From Anaerococcus vaginalis (GTDB lineage: Bacteria; Bacillota; Clostridia; Tissierellales; Peptoniphilaceae), in contig NZ_HE978618.1 of NCBI RefSeq assembly GCF_000307225.1, forward strand, positions 1 to 33,625: a DNA stretch of 33,625 nt, given 5' to 3'. How positions within the stretch are numbered: the first letter of the stretch is position 1; each line of letters starts with the position of its first letter. A program made the position numbers and the translations under genes. Positions 24,769 through 31,778 of the stretch are shown here, piece after piece. The notes under the pieces are model-generated. The model did no database searches and was not told where the DNA came from. It saw nothing but the letters and a program-made list of their open reading frames with translations.

Positions 24769-25233
24769 TTATTGTTCTGGATTTTCTACATCTTCTAAAA
24801 GTTCTGTTAGAATATATCCTTCATATTCTCCATAACTTACTTTTGACCATTCTCCAATTGTTTCTGTTCTTTCTACTTGGGTTCCCGGTTGAATTGTTGC
24901 TACTATTTCTGAATCTGTGCTCATTTCTCTTCTTATATTTGAAATATCTCCAACTGTAAACATTCCATAGGCTTGTTTTGTTTCAGATTTATTTTCTTTT
25001 TTCTTGTCTTTCTTATCTTTCTTTTCTTTATTTTCTTCAGTATTTTGTTGATTTTTTTCATTTTCTGATGATAAATTCTCGTTTGATTCATTTTTGCTTT
25101 TATTTTTTACATCAGATGATACTGTATTTGATACCTTGTTTTCTTCGCTGTGTCTTTGGGATACGTATTCTTCCTTTGAACATGCTGAAAGTGTTAGGGA
25201 TAAGGCTAATATTAATAAAATTTTCTTTTTCAT
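24769..25233 (-). CDS. SH3-domain lipoprotein
   Basis: A 154-residue exported protein. The signal peptide MKKKILLILALSLTLSAC ends in lipobox LSAC, so Cys18 is lipidated and the protein sits on the outer face of the membrane. A low-complexity Ser/Asn/Glu/Lys linker (about 28-85) follows. A bacterial SH3 domain (about 90-145; SNIRREMSTDSEIVATIQPG, GEWSKVSYGEYEGYILTELL) probably binds peptidoglycan. Last gene of the CapA/CapB-like operon, 9 bases after the frame-restored kinase-like gene. Confidence 0.9.
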   Translation of the reverse strand: MKKKILLILALSLTLSACSKEEYVSQRHSEENKVSNTVSSDVKNKSKNESNENLSSENEKNQQNTEENKEKKDKKDKKKENKSETKQAYGMFTVGDISNIRREMSTDSEIVATIQPGTQVERTETIGEWSKVSYGEYEGYILTELLEDVENPEQ

Positions 25234-25242
25234 TTTTTCTCC

Positions 25243-25847
25243 TTAATTGTCCGTTGTTATTATGCCTGAAATTTCTGCATTTACATTTTCAAGTTTTTTT
25301 AGTGATGCATTTATTTTTTTCTTCTAAAATCTTTTTTGCTTGCCAAAACTATTACAGAATCTGAAAGGCTTGGATAGAAATTAGCATCATCATATTTTTC
25401 GTTGCAAGCTGAATCCAAAAATATAAAATCGTATTTTTCTTTTAAAGAATCAAATATATTTTCTATCCTGTCATAGTTCAAAATATTTTGGTAATCTTCT
25501 TTTGGACTTGGTGCAAGTATTAGATCAAGATTTTTTTGAAAGTGATCTTTTACTATAAAATTTTCATAGGGTTTTTCTTGTTCTAAAATATCAAAAAATC
25601 CCCTATCGAAATCTATATCACAAAGCTCTCCCATCATAGGATTTCTAAAGTCTGCCTCAATAATTATTACTTTATAGTGGTTTTTTACCAAAGTTCTTGC
25701 TAAATTTAATATCAAAGATGATTTGTTTATTTTCTCATTTGATGATACAAATTGAACCAGAGAATTTTCTCCTACGATTTTTAGAAAATTATTTTTTAAG
25801 GATTCAAAAGATTTTTCAATTTCTTTTGCCTTGTTTTTTTTAAACAT
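25243..25847 (-). CDS. CapB/BY-kinase-like P-loop protein, degenerate and frameshifted
   Basis: Resembles the bacterial tyrosine kinase (CpsD/CapB) fold. ESFESLKNNF near residue 13 echoes the EAFRTLRTN helix, VIIIEADFRNPMMGEL (60-75) is a Walker A'-like strand and YDFIFLDSACN (139-149) Walker B. But Walker A reads SSNEKINKSS: only the Lys-Ser-Ser end survives and the glycines are gone. The first frame ends at 25311 after FRRKK; slipping -1 in the A7 run gives INASLKKLENVNAEISGIITTDN and a stop at 25243, about 201 residues. No C-terminal tyrosine cluster is present in either frame. It overlaps the CapA/Wzz-like gene by 8 bases. Kinase activity is doubtful. Confidence 0.72.
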
Positions 25848-26715
25848 CTAAATCACCATCATCATATTTTGGCATATCTGCTATTATTGTATAGTCTTTG
25901 TCATTTTCCTTATTTTGATAGACTCTAAAGTCATCTTCTACATTTTCTTTATCTTCTTCTAAAGACTCATCATAAACTTGTTCATCAATAACTTTTTCGT
26001 CGTCATTGTAGTATTCTTTTACATAATCATCTTCGTCTGTATATTCATCATCGAAAGGATCATCGTAAAGATTTTCTTCGTATTCATAATGATGATCATC
26101 TTTTCCGTCTTCTTTAAAAACTACTTTTCTTATTTTCTTTTCTTCTACATATTCTTTCTCATCATCAATTTTTGAATTTTTTATAGATAGTATTAGGGAT
26201 CCAAAAATCATATAGGTTACAAACCCTGCAAGGGCAACTTTAAAAGAATCTTTTTCTGTAGTTTTTACTAAAGTTGCATTTGGATAAGCATGATCTATTA
26301 CTACAGCATTTGCATCATAAAGTTGATTTATAACTGAAACTGTAATTTCTGCATACTCATCTGCTATATCTTCTGCTCTAAGTTTTATAGTATCTTCCAC
26401 ATTTATATTTAAAATGTGAGTGTTTGGAATTGCTTGAATTTTCATTTTTTTATCAAGCTCACTTGTTTCGATATTAAGTTTTAAATTTCCTATTACTCTT
26501 TTTTTAATAGCATTTGAATTTACAGTTTCTGCATAGGTGTAAGCGGTCTTATCATCTTCTTTTATTTTTTCATTTGAAGTTGTCAAAATTTTTGCCTGAG
26601 CCCTATATTTTTTTAAGCCAAATCTATCAGACAAAAAATAAAATCCTATTCCTATTATGAGTCCAAAAACTAAAGCTTTTGGTATTATGCTAAATACTGA
26701 TTTTTTTCTTTTCAT
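25840..26715 (-). CDS. Wzz/CapA-like membrane protein with a tyrosine-rich acidic tail
   Basis: A 291-residue protein with two membrane helices (about 11-29 and 158-178) and an outside loop between them (YRAQAKILTTS, VIGNLKLNIETSELDKKM, IPNTHILNINVED abridged), the pattern of polysaccharide co-polymerases and BY-kinase activators. Unusually, a cytosolic tail of about 110 residues follows the second helix. It is very rich in Asp and Glu and holds about 12 tyrosines. Canonical activators have only a short tail. It starts the three-gene unit with the kinase-like protein and SH3 lipoprotein. No glycosyltransferase genes are nearby, so a capsule role is not shown. Confidence 0.8.
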   Translation of the reverse strand: MKRKKSVFSIIPKALVFGLIIGIGFYFLSDRFGLKKYRAQAKILTTSNEKIKEDDKTAYTYAETVNSNAIKKRVIGNLKLNIETSELDKKMKIQAIPNTHILNINVEDTIKLRAEDIADEYAEITVSVINQLYDANAVVIDHAYPNATLVKTTEKDSFKVALAGFVTYMIFGSLILSIKNSKIDDEKEYVEEKKIRKVVFKEDGKDDHHYEYEENLYDDPFDDEYTDEDDYVKEYYNDDEKVIDEQVYDESLEEDKENVEDDFRVYQNKENDKDYTIIADMPKYDDGDLDV

Positions 26716-26826
26716 TATCTCCTCCGAAGTTTCTATATATTTTTTAAATTTTACCTATAATTTCTTAAAATCTCTTATTTAATTTTACACTATAAGGAAT
26801 TTTTTTTAAAGTTTTCCTAAATAAAA

Positions 26827-26979
26827 GGGGCTGTTGCAGAATGAATAAATCGTCCCAAATCATTAGAGGAACCTCCACGAAAATTTTGCCTCCATGAGCC
26901 GGCAGGCTATGCCAAAAATTTTCTAAGAGAACCCTCTAATGATGGGACGATAGTTATTCATAATTTTGCAACAGCTCCC
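26827..26979. mobile_element. foldback (MITE-like) palindromic element
   Basis: About 43-47 bases at each end are nearly perfect inverted repeats. They run from GGGGCTGTTGCAGAATGAAT inward through ATCGTCCC and ATCATTAGAGG (26827-26869) and return as CCTCTAATGAT, GGGACGAT and TTGCAACAGCTCCC (26933-26979). Inside lie further complementary pieces (GAAAATTTTGCC / CCAAAAATTTTC; AGCC-GGCA-GGCT). No open reading frame of note. It starts 9 bases beyond the uppP stop and could also terminate that transcript. Confidence 0.7.
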
Positions 26980-26988
26980 TCAAAAATT

Positions 26989-27873
26989 TTATTTAATTAT
27001 TAGAAAATATAAAAATACAATTATGGAAAGTCCTATTCTATATTTTCCAAAAATTATAAAGTCATTTTTTTGTACATAGGAAATGAATTTTTTGATTACA
27101 ACATAGGCAACTATAAAACTTAAAATCATTCCTATTATTATTAAAATCCATTCATATCCTGAAAAACCTGATACATTTTTTACAACTTTTAATAAAGTTG
27201 CTCCAAGCATAGTTGGAATCGCCAAGAAAAATGAAAATTCTGCACTAGCAGATCTTGATAATCCCAAAATCATTGCTCCAATTATTGTTGCAGCTGATCT
27301 TGATGTTCCTGGAATCATAGCAAGAACTTGGAAACATCCTATAAAAAATGCAGTTTTATATGAAATTAGTGAAATATTATCAATTCTTTCTTTTTTTTCA
27401 TTTTTATTTTTCTTTTCAAGTAAAATTATTCCAATACCCCACAAAAATAACATTGCAGCAACAACCATAGGATTAAATAAATAAGCATCAATAATATCAT
27501 CAAGTAAAAATCCTAAAATTCCTGCTGGAATTACTCCAATAATTACTCTTTTCCAAAGATTTATTGTTTCTTTGTTTGGGTGGGTTATCCTATAATAAAT
27601 TTTTGATTGGCCATTTAATTTATAATAATTTTTTGGGAAATATTTTTGAGTTTTTTCTAAATCCCAAGGATTTAATTTGGAAAAATACAAAACAACTACT
27701 GAAAGTATAGCTCCAAGTTGAATTATTACATTAAAGGCGTTGGCAAATTTTTCTGGTTCAAGTTTTACAAACTCATTTACCAAGATAAGATGGCCTGTTG
27801 ATGAAACAGGTAAAAATTCTGTTACTCCTTCTACTATTGAAAGAATAAATACTTTTATAAAGTCTAAAATCAT
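26989..27873 (-). CDS. uppP: undecaprenyl-diphosphatase
   Basis: A 294-residue polytopic membrane enzyme (BacA family) that recycles undecaprenyl-pyrophosphate to the monophosphate carrier lipid for peptidoglycan, and gives some bacitracin tolerance. Signature FILSIVEGVTEFLPVSSTGHLIL carries the catalytic Glu and Ser/His region (abridged), and PGTSRSAATIIGAMILGLSR the phosphate-binding Arg. Length is normal. The ATG overlaps the end of the frame-restored TtcA-like gene as ATGA. Confidence 0.96.
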   Translation of the reverse strand: MILDFIKVFILSIVEGVTEFLPVSSTGHLILVNEFVKLEPEKFANAFNVIIQLGAILSVVVLYFSKLNPWDLEKTQKYFPKNYYKLNGQSKIYYRITHPNKETINLWKRVIIGVIPAGILGFLLDDIIDAYLFNPMVVAAMLFLWGIGIILLEKKNKNEKKERIDNISLISYKTAFFIGCFQVLAMIPGTSRSAATIIGAMILGLSRSASAEFSFFLAIPTMLGATLLKVVKNVSGFSGYEWILIIIGMILSFIVAYVVIKKFISYVQKNDFIIFGKYRIGLSIIVFLYFLIIK

Positions 27874-28678
27874 TTTTCAAATTCCTCCATAAATGAATGT
27901 TCTTTTCCTTTTATTTTGTATCCCAAAACCATATCGCAATTTACATTTTCTGCTGATTTTAGGATTGATTTTTCTACATTTGGTATATCCTCTTTTAAGT
28001 CTTCAATTAGATTTTTTATTTTTTTCTTGTATAAGACTCACTTTTTTTTGTTACAGTGCAAGCACAATTTAAAGCCATAAGTCCTACATAATCACGCCAA
28101 GCTATTACATCTTTTTCTTCTATAAAATACATAGGCCTTATAAGTTCCATTTCTTCAAAATTTTGTGCTTTTAATTTTGGTTTCATTGTTTTATAATTTC
28201 CAGCATACAAAACATTCATCAAAGTTGTTTCTATTGCATCGTTCATATGATGACCCAAGGCAATTTTATTACAACCAAGCTCTTTTGCCTTGGCATACAA
28301 AAATCCCCTTCTCATTCTTGCACACATATAACAAGGATATGCTCCAGAAATTTTTTCACTAATTTCAAAAACATCCGAATTGAAAATTTTTGCTGGAATA
28401 TTTAAGTATTTTAAATTTTTTTCTAACAAATCCCTGTTTTCTTTATCATAACCTGGATCCATACAAATATATTCAACTTCAAAATTTACATTTGAATGTT
28501 TGTGCAATTCTTCGATAAGTTTTGCTGTTAAAAGTGAATCTTTTCCACCAGAAATTGCACAAGCGACTTTATCGCCCTCATTTATTAATTCATATTTTTT
28601 TACAGCCTTTACAAATTTAGACCAAATTTCTTTTCTATATTTTTTTATAATTGATCTTTCAATTTCTACTAATTCCAT
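27870..28678 (-). CDS. TtcA-like PP-loop ATPase (tRNA sulfurtransferase family), frameshifted near the end
   Basis: ATP-PPi-type enzyme of the TtcA/TtuA group that modifies tRNA with sulfur. PP-loop AISGGKDSLLTAKL, then CYMCARMRRGFLY (CxxC) and LNCACTVT hold the cysteines expected to bind an Fe-S cluster; GHHMNDAIETTLMN is the family's central motif. The open frame stops at 28016 after SYTRKK, just behind A_AAA_AAA. In the -1 frame it continues as IKNLIEDLKEDIPNVEKSIL and MVLGYKIKGKEHSFMEEFEK, to a TGA at 27870 overlapping the uppP start. That gives about 270 residues. ATG 28678 (TGATG with the WalJ stop) is preferred to GTG 28681. Confidence 0.83.
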
Positions 28679-29469
28679 CACAACTCCACTATGCTTGAAG
28701 GCGAGTGCCTTTTTGCAACTTCTAATTTTATATCTCTATTTGTGTCTAGTCCACAGGATTTTAGGTAATTATCTACACTTATCCTACAAAGTTCTTCCGA
28801 ATTATTTGTTTCTGATAAGTGGGCAAGAAAAATTTTTTCATTTTTTCCCTGAAGGGCATCTGCCAAAGATTTTGCTGCTTGTTCATTTGATAAGTGTCCC
28901 ATTTTCCCCATAATTCTTACTTTCATTTGATAAGTATAGGGTCCTCTTTTTAGAGCGTCAAGGTCGTGATTTGCCTCAAAATAATAAATATCTGATCCTT
29001 TTATCTCATTTAAAATTCTTTCATCAACTATTCCCGTATCGGTTAAAACCGTAATTTTTTTATTATCCAAATACAAAATAAAGCCAACTGGTTCTTTTGC
29101 ATCGTGATGGATTGATATGGGAAAAATATCAAAAGAATTAAAATTCAAAAAAGAATTTGACTTGAAAATTTTTATATTTTCTTCCTTCAATTTCCCAGCA
29201 CTTTTTATAAAAGAAAGCCAAGTCCCCTTGTTAGCATAAATTGGAATATCATATCTTCTACTCATAACAGCAGCCCCTTTTACATGGTCAATATGTTCGT
29301 GAGTTAGAAAAATCGCATCCAAATTTTTGGGATTTTCGCCAATTTGAGATAAAAGATTTTCAATTTTTCTTCCAGAAAAACCACAATCAATTAAAATTTT
29401 TGAGCCCTTGTGTTCAATAAAAACAGAATTTCCTGAAGATCCTGAAGCTAGAGAGCAAAATTTACTCAT
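28678..29469 (-). CDS. walJ: WalJ/YycJ-family metallo-beta-lactamase-fold hydrolase
   Basis: A 263-residue cytosolic MBL-fold enzyme. SLASGSSGNSVFIEHKGSKI opening, ILIDCGFSGRKIE, metal motif LTHEHIDHVKG (HxHxDH), VLTDTGIVDERIL, and HLSNEQAAKSLADAL match YycJ/WalJ. This protein is linked to cell-wall/division coordination and double-strand break repair in Firmicutes, usually in the walRK operon. Here no walRK genes are adjacent. Stop and next start overlap (TGATG). Confidence 0.9.
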   Translation of the reverse strand: MSKFCSLASGSSGNSVFIEHKGSKILIDCGFSGRKIENLLSQIGENPKNLDAIFLTHEHIDHVKGAAVMSRRYDIPIYANKGTWLSFIKSAGKLKEENIKIFKSNSFLNFNSFDIFPISIHHDAKEPVGFILYLDNKKITVLTDTGIVDERILNEIKGSDIYYFEANHDLDALKRGPYTYQMKVRIMGKMGHLSNEQAAKSLADALQGKNEKIFLAHLSETNNSEELCRISVDNYLKSCGLDTNRDIKLEVAKRHSPSSIVEL

Positions 29470-29514
29470 AATACTTCCTATCTTTTTTCAAATTTTATTT
29501 TAACATAAAAATAT

Positions 29515-29539
29515 GTAAGATTTTAGAAAAATCTTACAT
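29515..29539. terminator. hairpin between the Cof-HAD and walJ genes
   Basis: TGTAAGATTTT and AAAATCTTACA form a perfect 11-bp stem around a 3-base loop. The minus-strand T-run after it is interrupted (CATATTTTTA), so termination of the HAD transcript may be weak. With the promoter at 29554-29581 it would also lie in the walJ leader. Confidence 0.45.
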
Positions 29540-29553
29540 AAATAACTATTGAT

Positions 29554-29581
29554 ATAATACTGTTGTTTTATCTTTTTTCAA
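29554..29581 (-). promoter_or_regulatory. promoter of walJ operon
   Basis: Minus strand TTGAAA (29576-29581), 16 bp, TATTAT (29554-29559), beginning at the stop of the HAD gene and giving a walJ leader of about 75 bases that contains the hairpin at 29515-29539. Confidence 0.5.
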
Positions 29582-29582
29582 T

Positions 29583-30398
29583 TTATTTACCAAAAAATAC
29601 TTTCTCCAAAATATCAAAAACTCCGTCTTCATCATTTGAATAATTCGAAACAATATCTGACATTTTTTTAACCTCTTCTCGTCCATTTGAACAAGTTGCA
29701 GAAATTCCTGCAAGATTTAACATAGATTTATCATTATTTGAATCTCCAATGGCAAGAGTTGATTTTATATCTATATTTAAAATTTTACAAAGTCTTTCAA
29801 GGGCTTGACCCTTGTCGGCCTTTTTATTTAAAACTTCAAAAACTTCAGGTACATTTCTGACCGTTTGATAAGTTTTCAAAAGCTCTTTATTATATTTTTT
29901 TTCAAACTCATCAACAATTTTCCTATCTCCCATTATTGAAATTCTTTCAACGCTTTGTTTTTTATTTGCTTCATCAAATTTTTCTACTGGCATTTTTAAA
30001 ATTTTTGATTCAAATAAAAAATATTTATTGATTTTTTCGCTGTTGTTGTATAAGTTAAATTTATTATAAATTCCTATTTGAAGATTATCATTTATTATTT
30101 TTTTAAGTTTAAAATAATCATCCATACTTAGAATTTCTTTGGAAATATCTGCCTTATCCTTATTTTTTATTATAAGAGATCCAGTATTTGTTATCGAATA
30201 ATCGTCATTAGAATTTAAGTCTAAATCATCAAGTATCCAATAAAATCCCCCAACAGGTCTCCCCGTTGCTATAACTATAAAAACTCCCTTATCCCTTAAT
30301 TTTTTTATAATTTGAAAATTTTTCTCAGAAACTCTTTTTTCTGAATTTAAAAGAGTTCCATCAAGGTCTATAGCTACAAGTTTTATATTTTTTCTCAT
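29583..30398 (-). CDS. Cof-type HAD-IIB phosphatase
   Basis: A 271-residue HAD hydrolase with a type IIB cap. Motif I KLVAIDLDGTLLNSEKRV (nucleophile and general-acid Asp), motif II IATGRP, motif III Lys in KADKGQALERL, motif IV AIGDSNNDKSML. Family members dephosphorylate sugar phosphates or flavin/PLP precursors; the substrate is not predictable. ATG 30398 has AGGAG 5 bases upstream and is preferred to GTG 30404. Appears to be its own transcription unit. Confidence 0.93.
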   Translation of the reverse strand: MRKNIKLVAIDLDGTLLNSEKRVSEKNFQIIKKLRDKGVFIVIATGRPVGGFYWILDDLDLNSNDDYSITNTGSLIIKNKDKADISKEILSMDDYFKLKKIINDNLQIGIYNKFNLYNNSEKINKYFLFESKILKMPVEKFDEANKKQSVERISIMGDRKIVDEFEKKYNKELLKTYQTVRNVPEVFEVLNKKADKGQALERLCKILNIDIKSTLAIGDSNNDKSMLNLAGISATCSNGREEVKKMSDIVSNYSNDEDGVFDILEKVFFGK

Positions 30399-30424
30399 AT
30401 TCACTCCTAACTTTCTTCTCTTTT

Positions 30425-30453
30425 ATTCTATCATATAAAATCATTTGTTTTAA
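30425..30453 (-). promoter_or_regulatory. promoter of the Cof-type HAD gene
   Basis: Minus strand TTAAAA (30448-30453), 17 bp, TAGAAT (30425-30430), with TGA directly before the -10 (extended -10). It sits between the hemZ terminator and the HAD start. Confidence 0.5.
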
Positions 30454-30457
30454 AATA

Positions 30458-30488
30458 TAAAAAATAAGCCTTATTATAAAGGCTTATT
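30458..30488 (-). terminator. terminator at the end of hemZ
   Basis: AATAAGCCTT (30463-30472) and AAGGCTTATT (30479-30488) form a perfect 10-bp stem with a 6-base loop and a T-run on the minus strand. The hemZ stop codon (30474) lies inside the loop. Confidence 0.8.
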
Positions 30489-31778
30489 GATAAAATTTTC
30501 TATTAATTTATTTTTATCAGAAATTTCTTTTTCTATATTTTTATAATAATCTCTGAGATTTCTCTCATTTCTATATTTTTTGCCGTTTGTAAGTTTGGAA
30601 TTTGCATTCATACCAAGACCTATGATATTTTCTAGCTCTTCATTTATCAAAATATTATATCTTTGGGGAGTATTTTCTTTTTCATAACCAATATTTTCCA
30701 AATTTCCTATTATATTTTTTTGCCTATAAAGATAGTAGGGCTTGTAAGAATTTTCCTTTGTGAATTTTTCTATATCTTTTCCTATTTTTATCGCCTCAAT
30801 CTCATTGCCATTTATATTTTCTTCAAAATATTTTGAACCAACTTTTTGGGCAAGGGCGTGAAAAGTTATATTATCTGGTCTTAAATTTTTTAAAATTTCA
30901 AAATTTTTAGAAAAACTTTCCCTATTTTCTCCAAAAAGACCCACAATAAAATCCATATTCACAATAAAAGCAAGTTTTTTTGCGTAAGCATAAATTTTTT
31001 TAAAATTTTCAAAATCAATCGGCCTATTTATATTTTCTAAAACATTTCTTGTGAAAGTTTGAGGATTTAGGGAAATTCTTCCTACATTTTTTTCTTTAAA
31101 TAAATCAAGTTTATTAAAATCGAGAGTATCTTCCCTGCCAGCCTCTAGTGTAAATTCATCAAAAATAAATTTTTCATTAATTAAAGACAAAAGCCTATCC
31201 AAATCTTTTAAAGATAAATTTGAAGGCGTTCCTCCACCAAGATAAATTGTATCCAATTTTTTTGGCAAATTTATTTGGGAAATTTCTTTTAATAAAAAAT
31301 CCACATAAAGATTTTTCTCTACTGCCTTTGACACAATAGTGGGATAAGAGCAATACCTGCACCTTTGAGGGCAAAAGGGAATATTTATATAAAGATTGAA
31401 AGATTTTGGATTAAAAATCAATTTGTCTTGACTTTCTTTTACGCTTTTTAACAAATCAATCTTATTATCCCCAAGCTTATAAATATTTTTTAAATCATCA
31501 AAACTATGATTTTTTAGAAGTTTTAAGGGTTTTGATCCTGTCAAAATCCCCCAATCAGAAGATTTTTTATTTTTTTCTTGTAAAATTTCAAAAAGGATTT
31601 GTTTTAATTTTAAATTTGAATCAAAAAAGTAGGACTTATTTTCAAATTCAATAAGCCCATTTTTTATTGATATATCAGGATTTTCTCCTACAAAAGTAAA
31701 TTCTTCTTTTGCGTAGAAAATATTTAAAATATCATATACAATTTTTCTTAAATTTTCATTTTCTAAATATATTCTCAT
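30474..31778 (-). CDS. hemZ: HemZ-type radical SAM coproporphyrinogen dehydrogenase-like protein
   Basis: A 434-residue radical SAM enzyme. YINIPFCPQRCRYCSYPT carries the CxxxCxxC [4Fe-4S] cluster, followed by DTIYLGGGTPSNLS and TLEAGREDTL, as in HemN/HemZ proteins; the C-terminal YLYRQKNIIGNLENIGY and IIGLGMNANS follow HemZ. True substrate is uncertain because HemZ-type proteins often occur without a haem pathway. I start at ATG 31778, which overlaps the stop of the upstream HAD-CpXC gene as ATGA; earlier in-frame starts run into that gene. Confidence 0.88.
   Translation of the reverse strand: MRIYLENENLRKIVYDILNIFYAKEEFTFVGENPDISIKNGLIEFENKSYFFDSNLKLKQILFEILQEKNKKSSDWGILTGSKPLKLLKNHSFDDLKNIYKLGDNKIDLLKSVKESQDKLIFNPKSFNLYINIPFCPQRCRYCSYPTIVSKAVEKNLYVDFLLKEISQINLPKKLDTIYLGGGTPSNLSLKDLDRLLSLINEKFIFDEFTLEAGREDTLDFNKLDLFKEKNVGRISLNPQTFTRNVLENINRPIDFENFKKIYAYAKKLAFIVNMDFIVGLFGENRESFSKNFEILKNLRPDNITFHALAQKVGSKYFEENINGNEIEAIKIGKDIEKFTKENSYKPYYLYRQKNIIGNLENIGYEKENTPQRYNILINEELENIIGLGMNANSKLTNGKKYRNERNLRDYYKNIEKEISDKNKLIENFINKPL

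Noticed and set aside
25978-26175. Plus-strand open frame opposite the acidic tail
   Set aside because: Hydrophobic low-complexity translation that is the mirror of the Asp/Glu/Tyr-rich coding region.
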